This document shows positions 55,744-64,000 of a stretch of 64,000 nucleotides of DNA, one piece after another. The DNA lies in assembly GCF_963677035.1 (NCBI RefSeq), contig NZ_OY781472.1, positions 310,001-374,000 on the forward strand, given 5' to 3'. This stretch comes from an uncultured Hyphomonas sp. GTDB taxonomy: Bacteria > Pseudomonadota > Alphaproteobacteria > Caulobacterales > Hyphomonadaceae. The position numbers and the translations under genes were made by a program. Below the pieces are notes generated by a model, which saw nothing but the letters and a program-made list of their open reading frames with translations, did not search any database and was not told the DNA's origin. Within the stretch, counting starts at the first letter, position 1. Every line of letters begins with the position of its first letter.

Positions 55744-56238
55744 ATGGTGATGGGTTATCGCCTTATTCATTTCAACTGTGCGCGTCCGCTTGGAGCGTTC
55801 AGTCTGGATAATGAGTTCATTCGCGTTTTCGTAAGCATCATGCCGCGTGTTTTTGCGGATGCTGCCGCGTTTGAAGGCCTGCACTTTCACCGTCATGGCG
55901 TCCGCCGCCCGGACGGTGTGTGGATGCCTCTGCACGGCATTTTTCCATACCCGGAGGGCTTGGGCGCCCCGGATGTTTCGACCATGGGCGGCTGGACATC
56001 GCTTGAACACCTTAAGGAATTTGCCTATTCCGGCCGGACTCACCCGCCGAGCATGCGGCGTCTGGCAATGGAAATCGACCGCTCGACCGGCCCCAGCTTT
56101 GTGATGTGGTGGGCCCCGAAAGGCGAAAAAGTCTCCATGGAGGACGGATGGCAGAAACTGCAGCACCTGAGACAGCACGGCTCAACGCCGGAAGCCTTCT
56201 CGCTGGACGATCCGATCGATCGCCCCATCGCCGCATGA
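55744..56238 (+). CDS. DUF3291-family protein
   Basis: A 164-aa protein matching DUF3291, a small antibiotic-biosynthesis-monooxygenase-like fold: TSLEHLKEFAYSGRTHPPSM and FVMWWAPKGEKVSMEDGWQ followed by LRQHGSTPEAFSLDDP. The start at 55744 has GGAGG 6 nt upstream. Its stop overlaps the next gene by 4 nt. Function unknown. Confidence 0.8.
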   Translation: MVMGYRLIHFNCARPLGAFSLDNEFIRVFVSIMPRVFADAAAFEGLHFHRHGVRRPDGVWMPLHGIFPYPEGLGAPDVSTMGGWTSLEHLKEFAYSGRTHPPSMRRLAMEIDRSTGPSFVMWWAPKGEKVSMEDGWQKLQHLRQHGSTPEAFSLDDPIDRPIAA

Positions 56239-56738
56239 GTCTGACGCGCCGCGCCACCCTTGCCGCCCTGTCCTTTCTGGCGATTGGCGCCTGTGCCAGC
56301 ACGCCCCCCCCGCCAGACACAACGATCTACCTGGTCCGCCATGCCGAAAAACAGGCCGGAGACAATCCGGACCTGACCGTCGTGGGCCGTGCCCGCGCCG
56401 ATATCCTGTCGCGGGAGCTACAGGATGCAGGCCTGACCGAAATCTGGTCCACCGACACGACCCGCACGGTCGAAACCGCCAAGCCGACCTCGAACAGCAC
56501 CGGCCTGCCCATCCAGATCTATGACGCCGACCAGCAAGCGGCCTTCGCCAACCGGCTGAAAGCGACGCCCGGCAACATTCTGGTCGTCGGCCATTCCAAT
56601 ACGATTCCGGACCTTGTGGCCCTGCTGGGCGGCAAACCCGGTGCCCCGATTGTGGAAGCTGACGAGTATGACCGGCTCTATGTCGTCACGGTTACCAGAG
56701 GCCGCGTGAAGAGCGAATTGCGCCGCTACGGGGAATAA
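56235..56738 (+). CDS. Exported histidine phosphatase-superfamily lipoprotein
   Basis: A 167-aa protein with a lipoprotein signal (lipobox IGAC) and a SixA/phosphoglycerate-mutase-like domain: IYLVRHAEKQA (the RHG motif, here R-H-A), STDTTRTVET and VVGHSNTIPD with the second His. It should cleave a phosphoester or phosphohistidine in the periplasm; the substrate is unknown. The ATG at 56235 overlaps the DUF3291 stop. Confidence 0.8.
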   Translation: MSLTRRATLAALSFLAIGACASTPPPPDTTIYLVRHAEKQAGDNPDLTVVGRARADILSRELQDAGLTEIWSTDTTRTVETAKPTSNSTGLPIQIYDADQQAAFANRLKATPGNILVVGHSNTIPDLVALLGGKPGAPIVEADEYDRLYVVTVTRGRVKSELRRYGE

Positions 56739-56850
56739 AAATTTCTCTACCGGAGGGAGAATTCCGGTGTTGGATAAGCCGCCCTTCAGACCATGAACAA
56801 TCCAATATATAGACCATTTATACGCCATATATAGCGGCGCCTGACGGGCT

Positions 56851-57204
56851 CTATTTCCGCTTTTTCGCCTTCGCAGCCAACACCACGGCGAACGCCTTTC
56901 GCCCCCATTCGCTGGCCAGGTCTGCCTCGTCCATCGCATCCGGCGGCAGGCTGAGATAGCCCATATCCGTCTGCTTGCCGTCACTTGGCCGGGTCCAGAT
57001 GAAAGGCTCGCAGCCTTCGGCTTCCAGCTCTGCGCGCAGGGCCGCGTCGGTTTTCAGGTAGATGACATCATCGAACAGAAGGGCAAACATCAGCCCGTCT
57101 TTGAACACGCCCGCGCCGCCAAACATGCGCCGGACGCTGACCGGCCCCATCTGGGCGAACAATTCCATCACGAATTCATGGAACGGGTCCGGCGCTTTTG
57201 CCAT
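56851..57204 (-). CDS. TfoX N-terminal domain protein
   Basis: A 117-aa protein with the TfoX/Sxy N-terminal pattern: MGPVSVRRMFGGAGVFKDG and FALLFDDVIYLKTD. TfoX proteins regulate competence in gammaproteobacteria, but this short form without the C-terminal domain occurs widely with no known competence role. The start overlaps the DUF3253 stop by one base. Confidence 0.8.
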   Translation of the reverse strand: MAKAPDPFHEFVMELFAQMGPVSVRRMFGGAGVFKDGLMFALLFDDVIYLKTDAALRAELEAEGCEPFIWTRPSDGKQTDMGYLSLPPDAMDEADLASEWGRKAFAVVLAAKAKKRK

Positions 57205-57467
57205 CAGGGCGCGGCTGGGCGTCCGAGCCGGTAGACGCCCTTGAAGGCTTTCGGATCTTCCACCGGCTTGCCTTTGCGATAGATCAGCACCGTGCCCTCG
57301 GTGTGCAGGCGAACGGCTTCGGCCCGCACATCCTTCAGGACGCGCTGGAAGTTTTTCTCGCTGACGGCCCGGGCCGCCTGTTCCGCACTGATCGACTTTC
57401 CGGGACCGGCCGCCTCGGTCAGTTCCAGAATCGCCTCACGGACGGGATTTACGGATGGCTCGCTCAT
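57204..57467 (-). CDS. DUF3253-family protein
   Basis: An 87-aa protein with a winged-helix-like shape: EQAARAVSEKNFQRVLKDVR and LIYRKGKPVEDPKAFKGVYRLG, the DUF3253 signature. It is overlapped at both ends by its neighbours (4 nt by the Nudix gene upstream, 1 nt by the TfoX-N gene downstream). Function unknown; possibly DNA-binding. Confidence 0.75.
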   Translation of the reverse strand: MSEPSVNPVREAILELTEAAGPGKSISAEQAARAVSEKNFQRVLKDVRAEAVRLHTEGTVLIYRKGKPVEDPKAFKGVYRLGRPAAP

Positions 57468-57925
57468 GCGCTGGGCGCCTCTTTCAGATAATCGACAAGA
57501 TCGGCGAAGTTCTCCGGAAACACCGGGTCCGGCAAGGCCCGGATATCAGCAGGCGAGAGCCAGGCGGTCTCCGCGATCATCTCCTGCTCCACCGGCTCCC
57601 AGCCGGACCGGTCCACATCGCCGGACTCCACGCGCAGGCAGAAATAGCGTTCGTCCGCTTCCACACGATTCCCGAACGGACCGGTAAAGACCGTATGGCG
57701 GCGGTGTATTTCAGCTGACAGCCGGCCGCTGAAACCCGTTTCTTCCCGCAATTCCCGGTACGCCGCCTCTTCATATGTCTCACCTTCATCGACCGCGCCG
57801 CCAGGCGTTGCCCAGAAAGTGCGGTCGGGAAAGCGGAAACGGAACAGCAGCGCCCGGCCCGCCGCATCAAGAATGACGAGGCGGGCGCTGGGCCTTTGTT
57901 GCGGCGGGGGGACGCCTTCGCCCAT
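57464..57925 (-). CDS. Nudix hydrolase
   Basis: A 153-aa enzyme with a complete Nudix box: GGAVDEGETYEEAAYRELRE continuing ETG, at about 43-65. It hydrolyses a nucleoside diphosphate linked to X; the substrate is unknown. It heads a tightly overlapped run with DUF3253 and TfoX-N and follows the esterase gene by a 3-nt gap on the same strand. Confidence 0.86.
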   Translation of the reverse strand: MGEGVPPPQQRPSARLVILDAAGRALLFRFRFPDRTFWATPGGAVDEGETYEEAAYRELREETGFSGRLSAEIHRRHTVFTGPFGNRVEADERYFCLRVESGDVDRSGWEPVEQEMIAETAWLSPADIRALPDPVFPENFADLVDYLKEAPSA

Positions 57926-57928
57926 AGA

Positions 57929-59164
57929 TCACCAGTCGATGGCCGCGTAGGCGAGTTGCTGGAACTGGACGCGCATCGGATAGGTGGAGGACGGCATCAT
58001 CTGGGTCATCTGGATACCGATGATCTCTTCTTCCGGATCGACCCAGAAGAAGGTGGAGGCGAGGCCGCCCCAGCTGAACGTGCCTTCGCTGCCCGGCTGC
58101 TGGCTGGCAACGACGTCGGTGACGACCGAGCCGCCCAGACCGAAGCCGACGCCCGGCGACATGACTTCGCTGAACATGGAGCGGCCCATGCTGCGCATCG
58201 TCTCGCCGTTCGGCAGATGGTTCTGGCGCATGAATTCCCAGGTCTTGGGGCTGATGATGCGGGCGCCATCCAGCGTACCGCCGCGCAGCAGCATCAGGGC
58301 GAAGCGGTGATAGTCCCGCACCGTGGAGACAAGGCCGCCGCCGCCGTTCAGCAGCGTCGGGCGTTTCGCGTAGAGCTTCGACTCGGCCCCGGCCGGATCG
58401 GCCAGCTTCACTTCGCCGGTAATGGCATTCTTCTCATAGCAGGCCATGAGGCGGGGGAGTTTCTCCTCCGGCACCCAGAATTCCGTGTCGACCATGCCCA
58501 GCGGGCCAGTGATCCGCTGGCGGAAGAACTCGTCCAGCTCCATGCCGGAAACGATCTCGACGATGGCGCCCAGCACATCGATGGAATGGCTGTACCACCA
58601 TTCATCTCCCGGCGAGCAGAGCAGCGGCAGCCCGGCAAGGCGTTTCGCCATCTGCTGCAGCGTCTCGTCCGGACGTCCGATCTTTTCCTTGCGGTAGAGG
58701 GCGTCCACCTCGTTCTGCATCATGAAGCCATAGGTGAGGCCGGACGTGTGGGTGAACAGGTCCAGCACTTTCATCGGCCGGTCCGGATCGCGCACCGTGT
58801 AGCCTTCGCGCGTGCCGCCATCGAAGACTTTCACATCCGCAAATTCGGGAATGTAGCGGGAGACGTCATGCTCCAGCCGCAGCTTGCCTTCCTCGAACAG
58901 CATCATCGCGGCGAGCGAGGTGAGCGGTTTGGTCATGGAATAGATGCGGAAGATTGTGTCCGGACCAATCGGGTCGCCTTCGCCCAGATGCGTCGTGCCG
59001 GAATAATCTTCCAGCGCGACCTCACCATTGCGCGAAATCAGCGTCGCCATGCAGGGCAGCTTGCCGGTGTCGAGATAGCTGGTCTTGAAATAGGCGGGGA
59101 TCGCCGCGAGGCGGTCCGCATCGAGGCCGACTTCGTGCGGGTCTGTGGGGTCGTGTTCGAACAT
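57929..59164 (-). CDS. Serine hydrolase of the class C beta-lactamase/esterase family (family VIII type)
   Basis: A 411-aa protein. The S-x-x-K pair is in IYSMTKPLTSLAAMM and the catalytic Tyr in WWYSHSIDVLG. A GTFSWGGLASTFFWVD block replaces the K-T-G motif with W-G-G, as in family VIII carboxylesterases such as EstB. An esterase is more likely than a beta-lactamase. The ATG at 59164 is preferred; the frame runs to 59251. Confidence 0.85.
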   Translation of the reverse strand: MFEHDPTDPHEVGLDADRLAAIPAYFKTSYLDTGKLPCMATLISRNGEVALEDYSGTTHLGEGDPIGPDTIFRIYSMTKPLTSLAAMMLFEEGKLRLEHDVSRYIPEFADVKVFDGGTREGYTVRDPDRPMKVLDLFTHTSGLTYGFMMQNEVDALYRKEKIGRPDETLQQMAKRLAGLPLLCSPGDEWWYSHSIDVLGAIVEIVSGMELDEFFRQRITGPLGMVDTEFWVPEEKLPRLMACYEKNAITGEVKLADPAGAESKLYAKRPTLLNGGGGLVSTVRDYHRFALMLLRGGTLDGARIISPKTWEFMRQNHLPNGETMRSMGRSMFSEVMSPGVGFGLGGSVVTDVVASQQPGSEGTFSWGGLASTFFWVDPEEEIIGIQMTQMMPSSTYPMRVQFQQLAYAAIDW

Positions 59165-59189
59165 CTTTGTCTCTTCTTTATTGAGTAAG

Positions 59190-59678
59190 TTAGCTTCTAA
59201 AGTCGGGTAACTCGTCTTCTGGCATACGTTCGAATTGGAGAACCTCAGCATTCAGGCTCGCCCAGTCGGGGGCCTCGCTGACAAAAGCATTGGCGACAAG
59301 AACAAAACTCTCGGGCGCATCAAGGGTTCCGGCAAGCACGCTGCGCCACTTCGGGCGTGTGGACCTTACCGCAAACACCCAGGTTCCACACGCGCTGCAC
59401 CGCATCCGGCTGACGGATTGTCCACTGTCCGCTTGCGCCTTGAACTCAAGCAGATCACCGTCCAGCAGCTCAAATCCGGATGCCCTGATATTGAACGCTG
59501 TTGCCGACGCCCCGCCACCTTGCTTCTGGCAGGTGCGGCAATAGCAGGTGCTTGACCAGAAAGGTGTGTCAGAACAGCGATAGCGGACCTGCCCGCACGC
59601 ACATCCGCCCTCAAATGGCGGGACCATGTCGGCCAGACCTTTGAGCGCTGACAGCACCTGTTCCCTGGAGTAGCGCAC
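59190..59678 (-). CDS. GFA (glutathione-dependent formaldehyde-activating) family protein
   Basis: A 162-aa zinc protein. GGCACGQVRYRC and STCYCRTCQKQ are the first cysteine cluster and RCSACGTWVF the second, the classical GFA/CENP-V fold. Formaldehyde detoxification is only proven for some members. It begins at GTG 59678 with AGGA upstream, adjacent to the acyl-CoA dehydrogenase stop. Confidence 0.82.
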   Translation of the reverse strand: MRYSREQVLSALKGLADMVPPFEGGCACGQVRYRCSDTPFWSSTCYCRTCQKQGGGASATAFNIRASGFELLDGDLLEFKAQADSGQSVSRMRCSACGTWVFAVRSTRPKWRSVLAGTLDAPESFVLVANAFVSEAPDWASLNAEVLQFERMPEDELPDFRS

Positions 59679-60839
59679 CTACAGCTTTCCTGCCTTCGCT
59701 GCACGCGCCAGTTCGCGGGCGATGATGATCTGCTGGATCTGGCTGGTGCCTTCATAGAGGCGGAAGATGCGGACATCGCGGTAGAAGCGCTCAATGCCAT
59801 AGTCGGAGACATAGCCTGCGCCGCCGAACACCTGCACCGCGCGATCAGCCACGCGGCCGCACGCCTCAGTGGCGAACAGTTTCGTGGAGGAGGCGAGCAG
59901 GGTGACGTCCTCACCCGCATCGCGGCGGCGGGCGGCATCCATGATCATGCACTCGGCGGCATAGGTCTCGGCCTGGCTGTCGGCGATCATCGCCTGGATC
60001 ATCTGGTGTTCCATGATCGGCTTGCCGAACTGTTTGCGTTCCAGCGCATAGTTCACCATCTCGCGGATCAGGCGTTTGGAAACGCCGGTCGCGACGGCAG
60101 AGATGTGCAGGCGGCCCTTGTCCAGCACGCTCATCGCCACCTTGAAGCCCTCGCCTTCCTTGCCGATCATGTTGCTGGCCGGCACGCGGGCATTATCAAA
60201 GATGACGTCGCAGATATGCGCGCCCTGCTGGCCCATCTTCTTCTCAGGCACACCGACGGAGACGCCGGGCGTGTCCCGCTCGACCACGAACGCCGAGACG
60301 CCCTTGGCGCCAGGCGTGTCAGGGTCTGTACGGGCCATGACGGTGAAGATGTCGGCCTTGTTGGCGTTGGTGATGTAACGCTTGGTGCCGTTGAAGACGT
60401 ATTCGTCGCCATCGCGGATGGCCTTTGTCGTCAGGCTGCCCGCATCAGAGCCGGCTTCGGGCTCGGTCAGTGCGAAACTGGCGATCAGGTCCCCCGAGGC
60501 GACGCCCGGCAGCCATTTCGATTTCTGCGCCTCGGTGCCGAACAGGATGAGGGCCTGCGAGCCGATGCCGATATTCGTGCCCGCAACAGAGCGGAAGGCC
60601 GGGGAGGTCTGGCCAAGCTCAAGCGCGACGAGGCATTCGGTCTCCATGTCGAGGGCCAGGCCGCCATATTCTTCCGGCACGGCAATGCCGAACAGGCCGA
60701 GATTCTTCATCTCGTCGACGATCGACTGCGGCACCTCGTCATTTTCAGAGACTTCGGCCTCTGCCGGCACGCATTTCTCGGTCACGAAGCGGCGCACCTG
60801 CTCGATCAGCGCATCCCGGATCTCGGCATCAAACGGCAT
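59679..60839 (-). CDS. Acyl-CoA dehydrogenase
   Basis: A 386-aa flavoenzyme. IASFALTEPEAGSDAGSL is the ACAD signature with the FAD-contacting residues; YVSDYGIERFYRDVRIFRLY and EGTSQIQQIIIAREL close the C-terminal part, where the Glu of YEGT is the usual catalytic base in short- and medium-chain types. It oxidises an acyl-CoA in beta-oxidation. The start lies at 60839, divergent from the thioesterase gene. Confidence 0.92.
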   Translation of the reverse strand: MPFDAEIRDALIEQVRRFVTEKCVPAEAEVSENDEVPQSIVDEMKNLGLFGIAVPEEYGGLALDMETECLVALELGQTSPAFRSVAGTNIGIGSQALILFGTEAQKSKWLPGVASGDLIASFALTEPEAGSDAGSLTTKAIRDGDEYVFNGTKRYITNANKADIFTVMARTDPDTPGAKGVSAFVVERDTPGVSVGVPEKKMGQQGAHICDVIFDNARVPASNMIGKEGEGFKVAMSVLDKGRLHISAVATGVSKRLIREMVNYALERKQFGKPIMEHQMIQAMIADSQAETYAAECMIMDAARRRDAGEDVTLLASSTKLFATEACGRVADRAVQVFGGAGYVSDYGIERFYRDVRIFRLYEGTSQIQQIIIARELARAAKAGKL

Positions 60840-60946
60840 CTCGTGCCTCCCTTTTCATCTGTTTCCAGTGGCAATCTATTCCGCCACGGCACGCTTGTCG
60901 AAGGGTAACGGTGCGGTATCGTGCCCATCAAGTACAGGGAGCGCAT

Positions 60947-61378
60947 ATGACCAGAACCATCATGACATCCGGAGAGTTTGAGGGCTGGACGACCTGGGAG
61001 GACGAACCCTTTGAGCATGACAGTGCCGGGCCGTTCTATTTCAAGGTCGATGAGAAGGGGCCGGTCGCCGCGTTCCGCGTCGCGCGCAAGCACATGAATG
61101 CCGGGGGCGTGGTGCATGGCGGCTGCCTGATGAGCTTTGCGGACTTCTCGCTCTTCGCCATCGGGCATGACGCGATGGAGGGCGCCTATGGGGTGACCGT
61201 GGCGTTCACCTCGGAATTCATCAGCGGCGCGCTGGAAGGCGAGCGGCTGGAAGCGCGCGGCGACGTGCTGCGCAAAGGCGGCTCACTCAGCTTTGTGCGC
61301 GGCCTCATCACGGCCGAAGACGGCCGCAACGTCATGAACTTTTCGGGCACAATAAAGAAAAAGAGGAAACAACCATGA
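60947..61378 (+). CDS. PaaI-family thioesterase
   Basis: A 143-aa hot-dog protein: HMNAGGVVHGGCLMSFADFS has the H-G-G-x-x-x-x-x-D catalytic pattern. It is a likely acyl-CoA thioesterase. The ATG at 60947 has AGGGAG upstream. Its stop overlaps the SDR gene by 4 nt. Confidence 0.85.
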   Translation: MTRTIMTSGEFEGWTTWEDEPFEHDSAGPFYFKVDEKGPVAAFRVARKHMNAGGVVHGGCLMSFADFSLFAIGHDAMEGAYGVTVAFTSEFISGALEGERLEARGDVLRKGGSLSFVRGLITAEDGRNVMNFSGTIKKKRKQP

Positions 61379-62163
61379 GCCAGCCCCCCTATGAAGCGCT
61401 GTCGCGCTCGATCAAAGGCAAGACCGCCCTCATCACCGGCGCCGCCAGCGGCATGGGCCGGGCGACCGCCCACCTGTTCGCCCGCGAAGGCGCAAACGTT
61501 GCCGTCACAGACCTGAAGCAGGAAAACGTCGACAAGGTGGTCGAGGAGATCAAGGCCGCCGGGATCGATCATGTGAAGGGCTGGGCGATGGATGTCGGCG
61601 ATGCCGATGCCATCAAGCGCGTGATCGACGAGGCCGCGGCCCATTTCGGCGGGCTGGAAATCCTGGTCAACAATGCCGGCTTCGCCATCCCGGCCAATAT
61701 CGCCGAGGACAGCTATGAAGACAGCTGGGGCCCCAGCATCAACGTCATGCTGACCAGCCACCAGCGCGCCATCCGCGCCGCATTGCCCTATATGCGCAAG
61801 GCCGGTTATGGCCGGATCGTGAATGTGGCGTCTACGGAAGGTCTGGGCGCGACGCCGGGCAATTCCCCCTATGTCGCTGCCAAGCATGGCGTCATCGGCC
61901 TGACGCGCGGCCTGGCTGTCGACCTTGGCCGCGAAGGCATCACGGTGAACTGTATCTGCCCCGGCCCGGTCAAGACCGGCATCACCGCCGGCATTCCGGA
62001 CGAGCACAAGGAAATCTACGCCAAGCGCCGCGTGCCGCTGCGCCGGTACGGCATTCCGGAAGAGGTGGCGAACATCACCCTGTCCTGCGTGCTGCCGGCC
62101 GCCAGCTTCATGACCGGCGTACACATCCCGGTCGATGGCGGCCTGACAATTAAAAACGCTTAA
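61375..62163 (+). CDS. Short-chain dehydrogenase/reductase
   Basis: A 262-aa NAD(P)-dependent enzyme. The motifs are TGAASGMGRATA near residue 22, NNAG, NVASTEG (Ser), YVAAKHG (YxxxK), and PGPVKTGIT. It resembles hydroxyacyl-type SDRs. Neighbouring acyl-CoA and thioesterase genes suggest fatty acyl metabolism. The end contains the first unit of a 15-bp repeat. Confidence 0.86.
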   Translation: MSQPPYEALSRSIKGKTALITGAASGMGRATAHLFAREGANVAVTDLKQENVDKVVEEIKAAGIDHVKGWAMDVGDADAIKRVIDEAAAHFGGLEILVNNAGFAIPANIAEDSYEDSWGPSINVMLTSHQRAIRAALPYMRKAGYGRIVNVASTEGLGATPGNSPYVAAKHGVIGLTRGLAVDLGREGITVNCICPGPVKTGITAGIPDEHKEIYAKRRVPLRRYGIPEEVANITLSCVLPAASFMTGVHIPVDGGLTIKNA

Positions 62164-62215
62164 GGCAAAAACGCCTAGGGCAAAGACGCTTAGGGCAAGA
62201 CCGCCTAAAGCGCAT
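62156..62215. repeat. Imperfect 15-bp tandem repeat
   Basis: Four adjacent 15-bp units with the consensus ACGCYTAGGGCAAAR start at 62156, 62171, 62186 and 62201 (the last degenerate). They lie across the SDR stop and before the convergent aminopeptidase gene. The first two or three are nearly identical. Confidence 0.75.
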
Positions 62216-62222
62216 TTCCCGA

Positions 62223-64000
62223 CTAGGGGGCGGCGGCGAAGGCCGCCTCCAGGTCTGCCTGCGTCGCAGCTTTCCGGGCCATGCAGAGCTGGATCTTCTC
62301 CCGCGCCAGCGACAGTTCGCGTTCATGTCCTTCGGCGAGATCACCATATTCTGCGAACAGGGCGTTCAGCGCATCGAGGCCTTCGGCATCGCAAAAATAG
62401 GATCCGAGCCGCGGCGTGCGGCGCTTCCACTGGGCCGGAATGGCATTCAGGAAGGCCGGGAAATTGTCTTCCAGATACGTCCACATCGCCTCACGCGTTT
62501 CCGGCGTTCTCATCTGCAGCAGGGCCATGGTGTAGGTTTCCCGCGGGCCAAGCGCAGCAGAGGCGATCAGGCCCCGCGTGCGGGCGGCCTGATCCGGATC
62601 CGTCACACTGCCCAGCGCGATGGCGACAGACTGGCCGAAGGCCGGATTGTCGATCTCGTCATTGGCCGTCAGCACACGGTCATATGCGGCCTGCCCGCCC
62701 TGATCCAGCAGGACGAGAAGTCCTGATGCATAGAGGTCGCTGGACAGGCTTTCATCCGCATCCGGATCGCTGATCCACGTGTCCATTTTCGCGGCAAGGC
62801 CTGCCCGGGCATCTTCCTGTTTCAGGATCGTGGCATCGAACTCTACCAGGCTGGTCTCCAGTTCCGGGTCTTCGCCCTCACCCATCATCTGCGCGTGCAG
62901 CCGGACAGATGCCGCCTCCGCGTCGGCGCGCAGGCCGGGCGCATCGTCCAGTTGCTCCATCAGATCCGCATAGATGCCCAGTACGGCGGAGACGACGGCG
63001 GCATCCTCGTGCTGTACCCCGGCGGTGAGCACCTGGCGCAGCGTGGCGGCATCCATCTTCCCGGCATCGAAGTCCGCCTCGGCGCTATCGATGGCGGTCA
63101 GCGCTTCGGCGGCCGGCAGACCGGGCAGGACGGCGATCAGCCTGTCCCAGCCGTCACCCGCAAGATTGAACCGGTAATAGCCTGTGCCATTGGCATTCGG
63201 GTGGTAGGCGTCCGGGCATGTCGCGCCCTCCAGCGGCATGACCTGCCGGGGCGCCTTCAGAAGCGTGCAGGACCGGCCTGACTCATCTCCTTCGTGCCAG
63301 GAGACACAGACCGGGATAATCCAGTGGCGATCCGGGTCCGCTTCGGAGCCCAGCGGGCGATAGCGGCTCTGCTCAAGGACGACTTTTGCGCCAATGCTTG
63401 TGCACTGAAGCTCTGTCTCCAGCAGCGGCACGCCATTCTGGGTCACGAATGTCTTCATCGACCGGCCGATATCCGGATTGCCCGTTGTCCGCCCAATGGC
63501 GCGGAAGAACTCCGCGCTGTCGGCGGAGCCGTCGGCATATTCGGCGATATATCTGCCCAGCGCCGGACGGAACTGCTCCGGCCCGAACCACGCATCCACC
63601 ATGCTCAGTATGGCCTGTCCCTTGTTGTAGGTGATTGCATCATAAGCATTGCGGATATCCGCATTCTCCGTGATCGGCTGGGCCACGGCGCGGGCACTGG
63701 ACAGGCTGTCCAGCCGCATGGCGGCAATCGCATCGGCGACCGCCTGGATGTCATAGCCGCCATCCGGTTCCAGCGTGCTGAGCACGGCCGGCTCAGCCCA
63801 GCTGGCAATGCCTTCCTTCAGCCAGAGATCGTTCCACCAGGGCGGGGTGACGAGATCGCCGAACCACATGTGCGACAGCTCATGCGCGTGCACACTTTTC
63901 ATCGACCGCAGGAACAGGGCGCCGGACATCTCATTGGCGAGGATGCGGCTTTCCCGGTAGGTGATCGCGGCGGCGAGTTCGGTCGCGCCCGACGGCCATT
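62223..64000 (-). CDS. M1-family metallo-aminopeptidase (partial, C-terminal part)
   Basis: The gene runs off the right edge; 592 codons of the C-terminal part are present. The zinc motif is in HAHELSHMWFGD (HExxH) with the third ligand Glu in LKEGIASWAE. AAITYRESRILANE precedes it as expected. The remaining part is the ERAP1-like helical domain with YNKGQAILSMVDAWFG. It is a ZIP-type aminopeptidase; a secretion signal, if any, lies beyond the window. An ATG at 63929 would begin inside the domain and is not the real start. Confidence 0.9.
   Translation of the reverse strand, partial: WPSGATELAAAITYRESRILANEMSGALFLRSMKSVHAHELSHMWFGDLVTPPWWNDLWLKEGIASWAEPAVLSTLEPDGGYDIQAVADAIAAMRLDSLSSARAVAQPITENADIRNAYDAITYNKGQAILSMVDAWFGPEQFRPALGRYIAEYADGSADSAEFFRAIGRTTGNPDIGRSMKTFVTQNGVPLLETELQCTSIGAKVVLEQSRYRPLGSEADPDRHWIIPVCVSWHEGDESGRSCTLLKAPRQVMPLEGATCPDAYHPNANGTGYYRFNLAGDGWDRLIAVLPGLPAAEALTAIDSAEADFDAGKMDAATLRQVLTAGVQHEDAAVVSAVLGIYADLMEQLDDAPGLRADAEAASVRLHAQMMGEGEDPELETSLVEFDATILKQEDARAGLAAKMDTWISDPDADESLSSDLYASGLLVLLDQGGQAAYDRVLTANDEIDNPAFGQSVAIALGSVTDPDQAARTRGLIASAALGPRETYTMALLQMRTPETREAMWTYLEDNFPAFLNAIPAQWKRRTPRLGSYFCDAEGLDALNALFAEYGDLAEGHERELSLAREKIQLCMARKAATQADLEAAFAAAP

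Noticed and set aside
1..64000. tRNA, rRNA, CRISPR, IS or prophage features
   Set aside because: No T-loop plus cloverleaf, repeat-spacer array, transposase or phage structural gene was seen.

Overview
The window is a gene-dense stretch (about 60-65 % G+C by eye) of an alphaproteobacterial chromosome. The best fit is a marine or prosthecate Hyphomonadaceae-type organism (Hyphomonas/Henriciella-like). This is inferred from conserved alphaproteobacterial gene neighbourhoods (ribF-ileS-lspA-DUF3035-M16 and ssb-gyrA-coaD-cyclophilin-queA), a TipF-like flagellar c-di-GMP protein, an alphaproteobacterial-type NAD regulator, and an upstream GTTC-N7-GTTC LexA box at uvrA. No tRNA, rRNA, insertion sequence, prophage or CRISPR array was found. 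Both ends cut through genes: a thiamine-diphosphate enzyme on the left and an M1 aminopeptidase on the right.

Layout, left to right. 1-5 kb (minus): a TPP enzyme and a feruloyl-CoA-synthase-like ligase, then a tightly overlapping dihydroorotase / HD phosphohydrolase / voltage-gated K+ channel set. 5-10.4 kb (plus): CMD-family and VOC proteins, GtrA, BioY, YgfZ, DNA-3-methyladenine glycosylase I, a small lipoprotein and a KAS III enzyme. 10.4-14.4 kb: a 50-aa membrane micropeptide, a Tat-type lipoprotein sulfatase, an HD hydrolase and an NrtR-like NAD regulator. 14.4-28.9 kb (minus): paired M16 peptidases, DUF3035 lipoprotein, lspA, ileS, two YbjN-like secreted paralogues, ribF, a MaoC hydratase, a NagD-like HAD enzyme, TipF, a metallo-beta-lactamase-fold lipoprotein that has lost its metal ligands, and an FAH-family enzyme.

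29-32.9 kb (plus): a stand-alone GmrSD-type DUF262/DUF1524 nuclease, an SDR, CsaA, a thioesterase and an A+T-richer TIMP-like secreted protein. 32.9-39.8 kb (minus): queA, cyclophilin, coaD, gyrA, a class D (OXA-type) beta-lactamase homologue and ssb. 40-44.4 kb (plus): a PAP2/AUR1-like membrane phosphotransferase or phosphatase, and uvrA with a lysine/alanine-rich tail. 44.4-47.2 kb (minus): three multi-pass membrane proteins of unknown function, two of them paralogues. 47.3-53.2 kb: trmFO, a glutaredoxin-MauE fusion under a divergent MerR regulator with a mer-type operator, a squalene/phytoene-synthase-fold protein, sodB and a RhlE-type helicase ending in a strong bidirectional terminator. 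53.3-64 kb: an aldehyde dehydrogenase, enoyl-CoA hydratase, DUF3291, a lipoprotein histidine phosphatase, TfoX-N, DUF3253, Nudix, a family VIII-type esterase, GFA, acyl-CoA dehydrogenase, a thioesterase, an SDR and the M1 peptidase.

Most of the window is housekeeping DNA: nucleotide synthesis, cofactors, tRNA modification, repair, fatty-acid metabolism. I see no clear multi-gene novel defence or biosynthetic system. The items that stand out are single genes placed inside or beside conserved core clusters: the OXA-type enzyme between ssb and gyrA, the YbjN pair between ribF and ileS, the GmrSD nuclease, the TIMP-like protein, the metal-less MBL lipoprotein, and the MerR-controlled glutaredoxin-MauE fusion.
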